The notes: generated by a model from the letters alone, not told the origin. A DNA stretch of 64,000 bases from Hymenobacter sp. BRD67 (GCF_013256425.1 NZ_CP053904.1:1240001-1304000); one strand, 5' to 3'. Positions 41,572 to 50,969 are shown, counted from the stretch's first letter. Translations and numbers: made by a program.

Positions 41572-41680
41572 AAGAACGTCATGCTGAGCTTGTCGAAGCA
41601 TCTCTATCACGAGAGTAATCTCAACGTTTAGAGTTGGTTACGCGGTAGAGATGCTTCACTGCGTTCAGCATGACGTTCTT
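41572..41680. repeat. about 109-bp imperfect inverted-repeat element (copy 2)
   Basis: Terminal arms aagaacgtcatgctga and tcagcatgacgttctt are exactly inverted. Subterminal aagcatctct and agagatgcttc also pair. It shares architecture and words with 1692-1789. No coding capacity. It lies just beyond the IS1 copy. Confidence 0.75.
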
Positions 41681-41742
41681 TTTTAACATAAACTATTTAC
41701 CAATTGGTACTTAGCAACTTAAGAAGTCTTTTTAAAACAGAC

Positions 41743-42204
41743 ATGTCACAGCAAATACTAAGTAAATCAGAACGTATTAGACTGTTTTTGCGTGAGTATT
41801 ACTTAGGCCAGACAACTTGGATTAAAATAATGCGCTTGATTGGTGGGCCGCTTATAATTGGCACGGGAGTGCAATTTTACTTCAATGCGCATAGGTCAAT
41901 GGTCGCGTACGGAGGCTTCTGTTTCTTGTATGGTATTTACTACACGCTTAAGCCACTCCTGATTATTGCTCTTCGGCCAACACTATTTCAACTACTCAAT
42001 TTTACAGTGCAGGTGGAGGAGGGAAGATTAAAATTTCAAGAAGATGACGCTGAATCAATAATTCAATTTAAAATATTCAAAAGCATCAGACTTCAAGCAG
42101 GTTATTATGCCTTAAAACTGCCTGATAAAGCTACCATTTACTTGCGCACTGACCAGCTCACTGAGGAAGAAAAAAGCCTTTTGACCAAGCATCTCACTGC
42201 CTAA
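41743..42204 (+). CDS. hypothetical membrane protein, YcxB-like
   Basis: 153 residues from ATG 41743. Two hydrophobic segments (IKIMRLIGGPLIIGTGVQFYF; GGFCFLYGIYYTLKPLLIIAL) precede a soluble C-terminal beta-rich domain (VQVEEGRLKFQEDDAESIIQFKIFKSIRLQAGYYALKLPD). This layout is that of small YcxB-like proteins. AT-richer than its neighbours. Function unknown; it lies 6 nt before the radical SAM gene, so the two could share a transcript. Confidence 0.7.
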   Translation: MSQQILSKSERIRLFLREYYLGQTTWIKIMRLIGGPLIIGTGVQFYFNAHRSMVAYGGFCFLYGIYYTLKPLLIIALRPTLFQLLNFTVQVEEGRLKFQEDDAESIIQFKIFKSIRLQAGYYALKLPDKATIYLRTDQLTEEEKSLLTKHLTA

Positions 42205-42210
42205 TCTATC

Positions 42211-43617
42211 ATGCCCGAACGTCCCTACATCTACTACGACTTCACCCTGAGCCTGTGCCCGCAGTGCCTGAGGCGCATTGAAGCCAAGATTGTATTTGAG
42301 GACGGCAACGTGTTCATGCTCAAGCGCTGCCCTGAGCACGGGCGGCAAAAGGTGCGCATCGCCACTGACATTGAGTATTATAAAAGCATCCGCAACTACG
42401 TGAAGCCCAGCGAGACGCCGCGCCGCTTCAACATGGCTACGCACTACGGCTGCCCCTACGACTGCGGCCTCTGCACCGACCACGAGCAGCATTCCTGCCT
42501 CACCGTAATTGAGGTGACGGACCGCTGCAACCTCACCTGCCCCACCTGCTACGCCGAAAGCAGCCCCACCTACGGCCGCCACCGCACGCTCGAAGAAATA
42601 GAGGCGATGCTCGACCTAGTAGTGGCCAACGAAGGCGAGCCCGACGTGGTACAGATTTCGGGCGGCGAGCCCACGCTGCACCCGCAGTTCTGGGAAATTC
42701 TGGATATGTGCAAGCGCAAGCCTATCAAGCACCTGATGGTGAATACCAACGGCGTGCGGCTAGCCAAGGATGAGGCGTTTGTAGCGCGGCTGGCCACCTA
42801 CGCGGGCGCATTCGAGGTGTATTTGCAGTTCGACTCGTTCCGCGAAAACGTGCTGCTCACCATGCGCGGCCGCGACCTGCGCGAAGTGCGCCAGCAGGCA
42901 ATTGCTAATCTAAATAAATACAACCTCAGCACCACCCTGGTCGTGACCTTGCAAAAAGGGCTGAACGACGATGAGATGGGCGACATTATCGACTACGCGC
43001 TGAAGCAGCGCTGCGTGCGCGGCGTTACGTTTCAGCCCACGCAGGCCGCTGGCCGGCTCGACAATTTTAACCCCGAAACCGACTCGTTTTCGCTCACCGA
43101 AGTGCGCCAGGGCATCATCGACCAAAGCCCGGTTTTCACGGCCGCCGACCTGCTGCCCGTGCCCTGCAATCCCGACGCGCTGGCGATGGCCTACGCGCTC
43201 AAAATCGACGGCGAAGTTTTCCCGCTCACCCGCTACGTCGACCCCGCCGACCTGCTCCAGAGCGGGGGCAATACCATTGTGTACGAGCGCGACCCGCGCC
43301 TGCGCCAGCATATGCTGAAATTATTTAGCACCGCCAATACGGTAGATACGGTAGTGCCCGAAATCAACCAGCTGCTATGCTGCCTGCCGCAGGTGTCGGC
43401 ACCCAATCTGGGCTACGATAATTTATTCCGGATAATTATTCTGCAATTCATGGACGCCTGGAATTTCGACGTGCGGGCCGTGAAAAAATCCTGCGTGCAC
43501 ATCGTGAGCAAGGACCTGAAAATTATTCCGTTCGAAACGATGAATATTTTTTACCGCGACCAGGAAAAGCTGGCGCGGCTGGAAGAGCTACGCGGTGAGC
43601 GCCTAGGAATTATCTAA
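42211..43617 (+). CDS. radical SAM enzyme of the MJ0619/Tes type
   Basis: 468 residues. The radical SAM cluster is C106NLTC110PTC113, followed by VVQISGGEPTLHP. Before it lie a zinc-ribbon-like pair (C16PQC19, C40PEH43) and YGCPYDCGLCTDHEQHSC (C81, C85, C88, C96), the arrangement of MJ0619 pterin methyltransferase and tetraether synthase Tes. A C-terminal LLCCLPQV and a later Cys (KKSCVHIV) may hold another cluster. Known relatives methylate pterin or couple lipid tails; the bacterial substrate is unknown. No biosynthetic cluster surrounds it. Confidence 0.72.
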   Translation: MPERPYIYYDFTLSLCPQCLRRIEAKIVFEDGNVFMLKRCPEHGRQKVRIATDIEYYKSIRNYVKPSETPRRFNMATHYGCPYDCGLCTDHEQHSCLTVIEVTDRCNLTCPTCYAESSPTYGRHRTLEEIEAMLDLVVANEGEPDVVQISGGEPTLHPQFWEILDMCKRKPIKHLMVNTNGVRLAKDEAFVARLATYAGAFEVYLQFDSFRENVLLTMRGRDLREVRQQAIANLNKYNLSTTLVVTLQKGLNDDEMGDIIDYALKQRCVRGVTFQPTQAAGRLDNFNPETDSFSLTEVRQGIIDQSPVFTAADLLPVPCNPDALAMAYALKIDGEVFPLTRYVDPADLLQSGGNTIVYERDPRLRQHMLKLFSTANTVDTVVPEINQLLCCLPQVSAPNLGYDNLFRIIILQFMDAWNFDVRAVKKSCVHIVSKDLKIIPFETMNIFYRDQEKLARLEELRGERLGII

Positions 43618-43786
43618 TGGAAAACAGCTGGAAATAATAGCGTATCATCTAATAAGCCTGAATGAAACGGTTGTTTGATAATCCTGCTTATTGGCCTGGT
43701 TCTATTACTAATAGATTGGAGTATGTGCGGCGACTTACTTAGTTGATAGCCAAGAATGTACAAATTAAACGTAGCCTTGCCAGCTG

Positions 43787-44086
43787 ATGAAAAAGCCCAC
43801 TTTTAACAGCATTATTCGCAATAATCTGTTGATTTTGTTGACTACCGCTATTGTGCTGGGGCTAGCTACAAAAGTTAATGCTGATTCTGCCCTTTTCATG
43901 TTTGGCTTCATCTATCTGGGTCAGGCACTGGTGAATCTGGTACTGGCTTTAACGCATATTGGTCAAGGTCCTGACAAAGTGGGGCCAGCGCCTTATCTTT
44001 TAAGTATGCTGCTAGTGCTCATTATCGGATTTGGGGCGTGTTCAGGCATTTTTATTTTTGGGGGCAGCCTCGGTAATATGCATTGA
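43787..44086 (+). CDS. small hypothetical membrane protein
   Basis: 99 residues with three hydrophobic segments (LLILLTTAIVLGLATKV; ALFMFGFIYLGQALVNLVLAL; LLSMLLVLIIGFGACSGIFIF). No recognised family. Its 3' end overlaps the 3' end of convergent mutM by 45 nt. The composition is AT-richer than mutM. Confidence 0.6.
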   Translation: MKKPTFNSIIRNNLLILLTTAIVLGLATKVNADSALFMFGFIYLGQALVNLVLALTHIGQGPDKVGPAPYLLSMLLVLIIGFGACSGIFIFGGSLGNMH

Positions 44087-44908
44087 AACTGGCGCAGGCT
44101 GGCATTTTGGGCAGGTGTAAGTGGCTCGCCCGCCGACATAATATTTCTCAATTTTTACTCTCGCATGGCGCGGGCAAAACGTATGGGCATCGCTGCCCGG
44201 CGTGGCCGAGTCGTCCCATTCGCGGGCATGAATCAGGAATTTCTTCGGGAAATGCTTGTAGTTGGCTTCGTGTTGAATAGCAGTGTTAAGTACCTCTTGT
44301 ATAGCCGCGTGCAGGGCCTCGGTTTCGGTCACTACTAGTGAGGCGCCAGCGCGCTCCGGGTGAATCTTAGCCTGGAATAATACCTCGTCCACTATCCAGT
44401 TGCCGAGGCCGGCGGTGAGGCTTTGGTCGAGCAGCAGCGGCTTTACAAACACCTTGCGGCGGCTGAGCTTCTGGTGCAGCTCGGCGGCGGTTATTTGCAA
44501 CGCGTCGGGGCCTAGCTTTTTGGCTTTCTGGTAGGCTTCGACACTATCGGCCAGCCGGATGCGGCCAAACTTGCGCGGGTCAATAAACGCGAGATTTAAG
44601 CCCGAGTCGCTCAGCTGCCAGGCTACGCGGGTAAAGCGCGGGGCGTCGGCTTCGTCGCGGTAGGCGCCAATGTCGCCGGTCATGCCAAAATGCAGCACCA
44701 GCAGGCGGCTGTTATCCAGCTTTAGAAAGCAGTTTTTGCCCAGCCGGCCGGTGCCCGTGATGGTACGGCCCAGCAGGGCGGTGCGCAGCTCGTCTTCGGG
44801 CACGGCCAGCACGTGGGCGTCGCGCACCTCAAGGCCGGTAATCGTCTGGCCCACGGCCACCTCATCGATAAAGCGGCGATAGGTTTCGACTTCGGGTAAT
44901 TCGGGCAT
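44042..44908 (-). CDS. mutM: Fpg/MutM-type DNA glycosylase
   Basis: 288 residues. MPELPEVETYRR supplies the catalytic N-terminal proline (after Met removal) and Glu. K57-like and H2TH motifs appear in GLGNWIVDEVLFQAKIHPE. The C-terminal zinc finger reads CPRHARVKIEKYYVGGRATYTCPKC, with His replacing the second Cys of the usual CxxC pair. It excises oxidised purines such as 8-oxoguanine. A 34-bp perfect hairpin lies just upstream of its start. Confidence 0.88.
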   Translation of the reverse strand: MPELPEVETYRRFIDEVAVGQTITGLEVRDAHVLAVPEDELRTALLGRTITGTGRLGKNCFLKLDNSRLLVLHFGMTGDIGAYRDEADAPRFTRVAWQLSDSGLNLAFIDPRKFGRIRLADSVEAYQKAKKLGPDALQITAAELHQKLSRRKVFVKPLLLDQSLTAGLGNWIVDEVLFQAKIHPERAGASLVVTETEALHAAIQEVLNTAIQHEANYKHFPKKFLIHAREWDDSATPGSDAHTFCPRHARVKIEKYYVGGRATYTCPKCQPAPVSMHITEAAPKNKNA

Positions 44909-44911
44909 TAT

Positions 44912-44996
44912 AAATCAGTGAGCAGTTAGTAGTGAGCAGTGAACAGTTGAGGCCAGGCTCATTGTTCACTGCTCACTACTAACTGCTCACTGATTT
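44912..44996. repeat. 34-bp perfect hairpin of cagtgagcagttag words
   Basis: 44912-44945 is exactly complementary to 44963-44996 with a 17-nt loop. The arms are made of near-repeats of agtgagcagt. The right arm touches the stop of the M48 gene and the left arm lies 3 nt from the mutM start, so the element fills the whole spacer. Confidence 0.88.
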
Positions 44997-45985
44997 TAGT
45001 CGTGCAGCTTGGCTACGCGCTGGCCGGCCTGGTTATACACGTCGCCGCGGGGAGTTACAAACAGCGGGCGCTGCTGTCCGTCTTCGAGTACGAAGGGAAA
45101 GGCCGCGTTGCCGGTGCGGCGCAGGTGGCCCACTACTTCGGCATCGCGCACTGCGTTATCCTCGGCGGCGCTGCTTTCATCGGCCAGGCGCACTACATTC
45201 AGCGAGCTGGTGAGGTAAAAAGGCACCTCGGGGTTGTCGCGAAAAGTAAGCTGACCTACCACGCGCACCGGGGCCGCGCTGGTGCTGCTGGCCAGGGCCA
45301 CAGGAGTTGACTCTGCCGCGTCTTCGTAGCTGGCCGGGGCGCTGAGCTGCACCGGACGGGGTGCAATAGCGATAGGCTGTGCGGAGGGCTGCGAAGTGCC
45401 GGCCTGGGTGCTGGCCACAATCTGGGCCGTGGCGCGGTTCCAGCCCCGGCTGATGGCGGCCAGGCGCGGGGCGCGGCCAGGGTGCGTAGCCGAGCTCGCC
45501 TCGGGCGACACGGCGGCCATTGCCGCCTGGGCCTGGGCCAGACTGGCCCCGAGGCGGCGCAGCACAAAGCCGGAGAACTCATCGGCCTCCAGCTCATCCT
45601 GCGGCTGCGAGCCCCCGGCGCGCAGGGTGTGGCCGTTGAGATGGTGGCCCATTTCGTGGGCCAGAATGCTGATGCCGGCCCAATCGGTGTGGCCGGCCCG
45701 GTTCACGGCCGCCAGAAACTTCGGGTTATAAAGCAGGTAGCGGCGGCCATCGTACACCACGGCGGCCGCATTATCGACCTGGGTAGTAGCCCGCAGCTCG
45801 AAGCGCGGCTGCAAGCCCACGGCATCGGTAATCTCGCGGATGATGCCTTCGGCCTGGCTGGCCGGCACGTCAGTGGCGAGGGTCTGGGCCTGGGCATTAG
45901 GGGGCAAGGCTACTGTGCCCAGCAGCAGGGTCGGCAGCCCGAGCGTAACGGCCAGCCGACGAAAAAAGCGGGGAAGATTAGTCAT
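44996..45985 (-). CDS. secreted M48-family metalloprotease
   Basis: 329 residues with a signal peptide (ends PNAQAQ). The zinc site is in GISILAHEMGHHLNGHTLR, with the third ligand in DELEADEFSGFVLRRLG. After the protease domain come a Ser/Ala/Pro linker and a C-terminal small beta domain (DNAVRDAEVVGHLRRTGNAAFPFVLEDGQQRPLFVT). It may take part in outer-membrane protein quality control like BepA or LoiP, but the C-terminal part is lineage-specific. Confidence 0.85.
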   Translation of the reverse strand: MTNLPRFFRRLAVTLGLPTLLLGTVALPPNAQAQTLATDVPASQAEGIIREITDAVGLQPRFELRATTQVDNAAAVVYDGRRYLLYNPKFLAAVNRAGHTDWAGISILAHEMGHHLNGHTLRAGGSQPQDELEADEFSGFVLRRLGASLAQAQAAMAAVSPEASSATHPGRAPRLAAISRGWNRATAQIVASTQAGTSQPSAQPIAIAPRPVQLSAPASYEDAAESTPVALASSTSAAPVRVVGQLTFRDNPEVPFYLTSSLNVVRLADESSAAEDNAVRDAEVVGHLRRTGNAAFPFVLEDGQQRPLFVTPRGDVYNQAGQRVAKLHD

Positions 45986-46142
45986 GGCGAAAAGTCAGGA
46001 TGGAGACAGCTGGAAAGTGCAAATTCAGCGCCAGAAAGAACGGCTGTTGGCAGCCAGCAGCTTATTTATACAACGTTGCCAACGTGCTTTTTCGTTTAAT
46101 AAACCGGCGGCTGTTATTGGCCGTTTTTTTTGTCACTTTTCT

Positions 46143-46967
46143 ATGGCATCTGCCCCCTCCGCTACTACGCCCGCCGTGCTTGTGCAGCCCGGCAAACCTC
46201 TGCGCCTTGCCGATATCGACCCGGCTAATAATGAGCCATTTGACCACAAAAAGAAGGTCGATAAGCGCCTGGATGAGCTACGCGAACAGCTTAGCGACTA
46301 CCAGGAAAAGCTCTATGCCGAACACCACCGTAGCCTGCTGCTGGTGTTTCAGGCCATGGACACGGGTGGGAAGGACGGAGCCATTCGGGTACTGCTCACG
46401 GGCGTAAACCCGGCCGGCGTTGAAGTAGCGGCATTTAAGCAGCCCAGCAGCGAGGAGCTGAATCACGATTTTCTGTGGCGCATCCACCAGCGTACGCCGG
46501 GGCGGGGGCACATCGGCGTGTTCAACCGCTCACACTACGAAGACGTGCTGGTAACGCGGGTGCATGGGCTCGTCGAGCCCTTCGTCTGGCAACAGCGCTA
46601 CCAGGATATTGTCCATTTTGAGCAGCTGCTCACCCACAGCGGTACCCGGATACTGAAGTTTTTTCTGCATATATCGAAAGAAGAGCAGGCTACCCGCCTG
46701 CAGGCCCGCCTAGACAACCCCAAGAAGCGCTGGAAATTTGAGCCCGGCGACCTTAAGGAGCGGCAGCTGTGGGAGGGCTATCAGGTCGCTTACCAAGAGG
46801 CCCTGGCCGCTACCTCCACGGCCGAATGCCCGTGGTATGTGATACCCGCCAACGACAAGCGGGCCCGTGACCTGGCCATTGCCGAAATCGTAGTGGCTGC
46901 GCTGGCCGAAATGCACCCCAAGCCACCAGCCGCCACGTTCGACGTAGCCGCGCAGGTGATAATATAG
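46143..46967 (+). CDS. ppk2: PPK2-family polyphosphate:nucleotide phosphotransferase
   Basis: 274 residues. The P-loop lies in LLLVFQAMDTGGKDGAIRVLLTGVNP, the second Asp/Arg motif in RGHIGVFNRSHYEDVLVTRVHG, and the lid in FFLHISKEEQATRLQARLDNPKKRWKF. PPK2 enzymes use polyphosphate to phosphorylate AMP or ADP nucleotides. ATG 46143 was chosen since the longer frame crosses the M48 start region. A perfect hairpin terminator follows. Confidence 0.93.
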   Translation: MASAPSATTPAVLVQPGKPLRLADIDPANNEPFDHKKKVDKRLDELREQLSDYQEKLYAEHHRSLLLVFQAMDTGGKDGAIRVLLTGVNPAGVEVAAFKQPSSEELNHDFLWRIHQRTPGRGHIGVFNRSHYEDVLVTRVHGLVEPFVWQQRYQDIVHFEQLLTHSGTRILKFFLHISKEEQATRLQARLDNPKKRWKFEPGDLKERQLWEGYQVAYQEALAATSTAECPWYVIPANDKRARDLAIAEIVVAALAEMHPKPPAATFDVAAQVII

Positions 46968-46983
46968 ATAAAGTAAGATATTG

Positions 46984-47030
46984 TAACAGCAAGAGCCCGC
47001 TGCACTTAGTGCAGCGGGCTCTTGCTGTTA
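46984..47030 (+). terminator. 22-bp perfect hairpin terminator after ppk2
   Basis: 46984-47005 pairs fully with 47009-47030 around a 3-nt loop. GC-rich core, placed 17 nt after the ppk2 stop. The T tract is poor. Confidence 0.8.
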
Positions 47031-47134
47031 CTCCGGTTAATCAACCCGCAGCATTGTTGACTATTCAGCCTTAGCGCGGTTTGTAAGCCTGCGTACAACT
47101 TGGCTGGGGCGGGCTGCCGTCTTTGGCAACGGCG

Positions 47135-47383
47135 CTAGTTCATCCACAGGGTAGCTACTTCCTCAAAGCGGTGGGCTGCAAAGGCACCGTAGGGCCGCTC
47201 GGCATAAAAGCCTAGTACGTGCACCTGCTTTTTGCCGGTGCGCACATGGGGCAGCACCCGCACCGGGTACACCCGGCCGGCCTGGGGCCAGTCACCAATG
47301 TAGCCGGTGGGGCGGGCAGTGTCGTCGATGCAGCGGGCAAACTGCTGCACGGGCAGAGGGGTCGGGAGCTGGGTCTTACGCAT
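47135..47383 (-). CDS. small hypothetical protein
   Basis: 82 residues from ATG 47383 (MRKTQLPTPLPVQQFARC). A beta-rich core reads GRVYPVRVLPHVRTGKKQVHVLGFYAE, and it ends RFEEVATLWMN. No recognised domain. A consensus -7 box 3 nt upstream of the ATG supports both the gene and this start. Confidence 0.62.
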   Translation of the reverse strand: MRKTQLPTPLPVQQFARCIDDTARPTGYIGDWPQAGRVYPVRVLPHVRTGKKQVHVLGFYAERPYGAFAAHRFEEVATLWMN

Positions 47384-47386
47384 AGC

Positions 47387-47394
47387 CAAAGATA
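47387..47394 (-). promoter_or_regulatory. leaderless promoter -7 box
   Basis: TATCTTTG on the minus strand ends 3 nt before the ATG at 47383. This fits TAnnTTTG and predicts a leaderless message. Confidence 0.5.
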
Positions 47395-47564
47395 CAAAAA
47401 AGATTGCTAAGCTAAAAATTTTGGCAAGAAAAATCTAGCCTAATATTCCGTGATTTAGTAGGCTAAAAGCGTGAAATTAAGTCTAATTAAAGAAGGCGGG
47501 GTTTAAGTACTTGAGTGCTAATTTATTTGGCTAACATTTGTTAGTAATTCGGGACGATATACGC

Positions 47565-47603
47565 AAAAGCCGTGCCGCCCGGATTGCGGGTAACACGGCT
47601 TTA
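47565..47603 (-). terminator. terminator after the T9SS plug gene
   Basis: The arms aaagccgtg and cacggcttt enclose a 19-nt GC-rich loop, 20 nt past the stop of the minus-strand gene. T residues follow in the direction of transcription. Confidence 0.65.
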
Positions 47604-47622
47604 TGGCGAGGGCAGCCGGTGC

Positions 47623-48960
47623 TTAGCGCTTATTGAGGTCGAGGGCCTGGTAGGCGATGAGCAGGTCGGTACGGGTGCCCGGCGGGCGGTAGTATACCAG
47701 CAGGTCGTAGAAATTCTCCGTTTCGGTATGGGTGCCTTCGAAGTATACTTCATCGGGCACGCCGCCTGCCCGCCTGGGGGCCACGGCATAGCTGTAGTTG
47801 TAATACCCCTGCTTGAGTAGTGCGCGGCCAGTGTAGCGCTGCTGCGTCGAGTCGTACGTCAGCCGGAACTCATCGCGCAGCTGCCAGTCGCTGAGGGCCC
47901 CGAATACGTACACCGGACCGGGCGCAGGCTGCGGCGCTTTTAGGTTGAACGTTACCTGGGCATAGTCGCCGTTGTAGGCGCCGTTGCCATACTCCCGGTT
48001 TTCGAATACGCGCTGACCGTTAGCATCAATGTACTGATTATAGGTGAGGCCATTGCGGGTCGTTTCTTCCATCAACTCTACCTGCACGGGGTTGGTCTGG
48101 CGCAGCAGTCGTGACACCCCCAGGCCGTTGGCCTGTAGTGAACGCATATCAAAATACCTATATTCACTCAGGCCCGGAAAGGCGTTCTCGTAGTTGATAT
48201 ACTGGTATTCGAGCCGGCGCTCGGCATCGCGCACGAAGGTGGGCGCGAGGTTGTAGTGGGCATTGTCCCAGCGGTAGTTCTGGCGCAGCACCACCTTCAC
48301 CTCGGCGGCCGGGTTCACCAGCTCCACGGCGCTGTAGTTGATGATAAAATCGAGCTGCTGATAAGCATAGCGGGCATCCAGGCCGCCGGCCGGAATACCT
48401 TGCTGGAGCGTAGCAACTACCTGATTTTCATACACCAGCATCCGGCGCGAAACCAGCGGCACGCCCGCCTGATTCTGCACCAGCAGCAGGTAGTTGCCGC
48501 TGATTTTTACGCGGGGCACCTGCAGGGTGTAGTGGTAGTAGGGCGTCTTGGTATTAACGGAAGTCTGGTAATTTGTGAGCGTAAACTCGTTTATCTCGCT
48601 CAAAAACTGCATGTCGGTGAGCTGGGAGGGCGTCCAGTTCAGGTCGCAGTGAATAAGCTTGGCCGTGAGGCGCGGCGCCTGCTCGCCCAGCACGTCAAAC
48701 TCCAGCGTCACGGGCTGGTCCTGGCTCAGGGGCACAATGGGCGGGTTGAAGATGCCGTTGGCCTGCCCGGTGGGTACGTAGCACTGCACGCTGCGCACGC
48801 TGGGGTCATAGATGTAGTCCTGGTAGCGCAGGGTGCGGTCAGCGTAATACTCGGCGGGTTTCTGCTGCTGGCTGGCAGGCAGGTTGGGGTTGGTGATGGG
48901 AGTGCCCAGGGGCACGCAGGCCGTAGCCAGCACCGAAAGGCAAAGAAGACGAAAACGCAT
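47623..48960 (-). CDS. type IX secretion system plug protein (DUF5103)
   Basis: 445 residues with a lipoprotein-like signal (LLCLSVLATAC). The N-terminal domain carries YQDYIYDPSVRSVQCYVPTGQ and AKLIHCDLNWTPSQLTDMQFLSEINEF, and a mid-domain reads HYTLQVPRVKISGNYLLLVQNQAG, all typical of DUF5103. In Flavobacterium the Plug protein blocks the SprA translocon from the periplasmic side. Its presence indicates a T9SS in this organism. No other T9SS gene is in the window. Confidence 0.9.
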   Translation of the reverse strand: MRFRLLCLSVLATACVPLGTPITNPNLPASQQQKPAEYYADRTLRYQDYIYDPSVRSVQCYVPTGQANGIFNPPIVPLSQDQPVTLEFDVLGEQAPRLTAKLIHCDLNWTPSQLTDMQFLSEINEFTLTNYQTSVNTKTPYYHYTLQVPRVKISGNYLLLVQNQAGVPLVSRRMLVYENQVVATLQQGIPAGGLDARYAYQQLDFIINYSAVELVNPAAEVKVVLRQNYRWDNAHYNLAPTFVRDAERRLEYQYINYENAFPGLSEYRYFDMRSLQANGLGVSRLLRQTNPVQVELMEETTRNGLTYNQYIDANGQRVFENREYGNGAYNGDYAQVTFNLKAPQPAPGPVYVFGALSDWQLRDEFRLTYDSTQQRYTGRALLKQGYYNYSYAVAPRRAGGVPDEVYFEGTHTETENFYDLLVYYRPPGTRTDLLIAYQALDLNKR

Positions 48961-49198
48961 AAGGTAGTAGCGCGAAGCGTTGCTTCACGAGCCGTTGAAC
49001 GATACTACAACGTTACGCACGGCCCATTCAGTTGCCGGGCCGGGCGCCTGCAGGCTGCCCCTGCTGGTGGCTGGCGCCCAGGCCCAACTCCTGGCTAGGG
49101 AATCGGCCCTTATATTCGTGGCACCCGGTACCTGCCCGCCCCGGTAGCTTGAAAACGGCTGAGGTCTACCTTTCTACGACCCAGCGCATAGCCTTTCC

Positions 49199-50101
49199 AT
49201 GAACAAGAATATCCTCTCTCTCAGCTTCGCTATTTCGTTGGCCGTAAGTGCCTGCACGCCTAAGCTGGCTTCGCTGGCTGATAAAACCCCCGAGCAGCTA
49301 ACAACGACTTATTCAATAACCAAGGATGTAGCCTATGGCACCGATAAGGAAGAAACGATGGACATTTATCTTTCCAAGGACGCACAGAAGCTGGGAAATA
49401 AAAACCTGACCATCGTTTTCCTGCACGGCGGCGGGTATTATGTGAGCGACAAGTCGAAAGAGGAAAGATACATTCAGCCGTATTTGAAAAAAGGACTGAA
49501 TGTGGTGAATATGAATTATCGTATCAAACGCGGTATTCCCATTGCCTCAGAAGATTTAACGTACGCCCTGAATTTTTTAAAAGCCAATAACGCAACTTAT
49601 CGGCTGAACCTGGATAAGATAGTGGTTTCGGGATTTTCGGCCGGGGCGCACATTGCCAGCCTGGTAGCGGTAACGGCCAACGACCCGACTTATCCGCTTA
49701 AATTATCCAGCGGCCTTAAAATTGCCGCCGTAGTTAATTTTTCGGGGCCGGTCGATGGCCTGGACGTAGTCGAGAAAGTGTTTATGAGCAACGACGTGCC
49801 GGTAATGAAGGCAATCGGCGTCGCGCTTTTCCCGGAAACTACCGACTATGCGCCTAAAGAATACATCCGCAAATTCGAGCCCATCACGTATTTCGATAAA
49901 AACGACCCACCCTTTTTTATCTGGCAAGGTGGTAAGGACGACCAGGTTCCGCCCGTAACGTTTGAAAAATTCGTGGCGCTGCTCAAACAGGAGCCGAAGA
50001 AAAATGAAGTGCTGTTTGTGCCCGAAGGCCAGCATAGCCCCAGTGCGAATGAGCTGAAAGACGCTTACCAGAAAATTTTCGCTTTCCTAGACAGGCTCTA
50101 A
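49199..50101 (+). CDS. alpha/beta-hydrolase lipoprotein, BD-FAE-like esterase
   Basis: 300 residues, lipoprotein signal (LAVSAC). The oxyanion motif is in VFLHGGGYYVSD, the nucleophile in VVSGFSAGAHIASLVA, the acid in FFIWQGGKDDQVPP and the His in EGQHSPSANE. This is the carboxylesterase or hormone-sensitive-lipase type that deacylates sugars or small esters. Its base composition is more AT-rich than the surrounding core genes. No operon partner. Confidence 0.87.
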   Translation: MNKNILSLSFAISLAVSACTPKLASLADKTPEQLTTTYSITKDVAYGTDKEETMDIYLSKDAQKLGNKNLTIVFLHGGGYYVSDKSKEERYIQPYLKKGLNVVNMNYRIKRGIPIASEDLTYALNFLKANNATYRLNLDKIVVSGFSAGAHIASLVAVTANDPTYPLKLSSGLKIAAVVNFSGPVDGLDVVEKVFMSNDVPVMKAIGVALFPETTDYAPKEYIRKFEPITYFDKNDPPFFIWQGGKDDQVPPVTFEKFVALLKQEPKKNEVLFVPEGQHSPSANELKDAYQKIFAFLDRL

Positions 50102-50362
50102 GCTCGGCACTGGCTGTCGAGCGCGCAGGTATTTGCCGGCCGATTTCTTTATATATGCTGCGCCACTCCTATTTTACCCACTTGCTGGAAGGAGGAGTCA
50201 ATATTCAATACTATGGCTTAATTGTCATTGCTTGCAACATCTCTGATTAATCACAATCAAAATGCTGCCAGTAATTTGCAGGTAGCATTGTAGGTTTGAG
50301 TGAGCTCTGTATTTTATCTCATCTAAAAATGGGACTATTAAAGTATTAGCAACGAATAGTAG

Positions 50363-50764
50363 ATGTTGACGCAGCAAAAGGTCTATATAACAGTTGCAGT
50401 ATTATTTTATCTCCTAATTATGCTGATGGGTCAAATGATTGCTCTGCCATTTTTTAGTTGGCTGGCGTTTACCTTATTTGACTTTGGAAATATCGACCAA
50501 TTTTTTGCTTTTTTAGCTGTTGCTGGCTTAGTAATTACCTGTATTAATCGCAATAAAATAAGAACATCAAAAGTGTTGGCACTAGACTTTATATGCTTCT
50601 TTTTATTGGCTTCACCTCTCGTTAGGCGAATGACCGCAGTACCTATAGAACTTTTTAATTATTTGGCTTTCATCGTTCCAACGGCAATGTTTTTATTGTT
50701 ATATATAGCTTCCTTATTTTTTGGCTGTAGACAGCATTCACAAGTAAAGGCAAGTTCAAACTGA
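50363..50764 (+). CDS. hypothetical four-helix membrane protein
   Basis: 133 residues with four hydrophobic segments and no known domain. It is AT-rich and lies between the esterase and the ABC-F gene, with no close partner. Coding rests on length and membrane-protein-like composition. Confidence 0.5.
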   Translation: MLTQQKVYITVAVLFYLLIMLMGQMIALPFFSWLAFTLFDFGNIDQFFAFLAVAGLVITCINRNKIRTSKVLALDFICFFLLASPLVRRMTAVPIELFNYLAFIVPTAMFLLLYIASLFFGCRQHSQVKASSN

Positions 50765-50907
50765 TAGACTAAACTTCTGGCAACAGCGATTTGCCAATAT
50801 GATGAGTAGCAATAGATTATTAGAAGAATACTATTGCACTATAGCAATAAAATTAAGCCAGTAATAGATGAATGCCGTTACATTGGCAGGCCAGAAATTG
50901 TAGACGA

Positions 50908-50952
50908 TAAAAAAGCCTTTCCAAAAGCAATTGCTTCTGGAAAGGCTTTCAA
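50908..50952. terminator. bidirectional terminator downstream of abcF
   Basis: The outer stem aaagcctttcc / ggaaaggcttt with an inner agcaattgct palindrome forms a strong hairpin flanked by A and T residues. It is 18 nt past the abcF stop. Confidence 0.82.
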
Positions 50953-50969
50953 TTTACCTGGCTTTCAAA

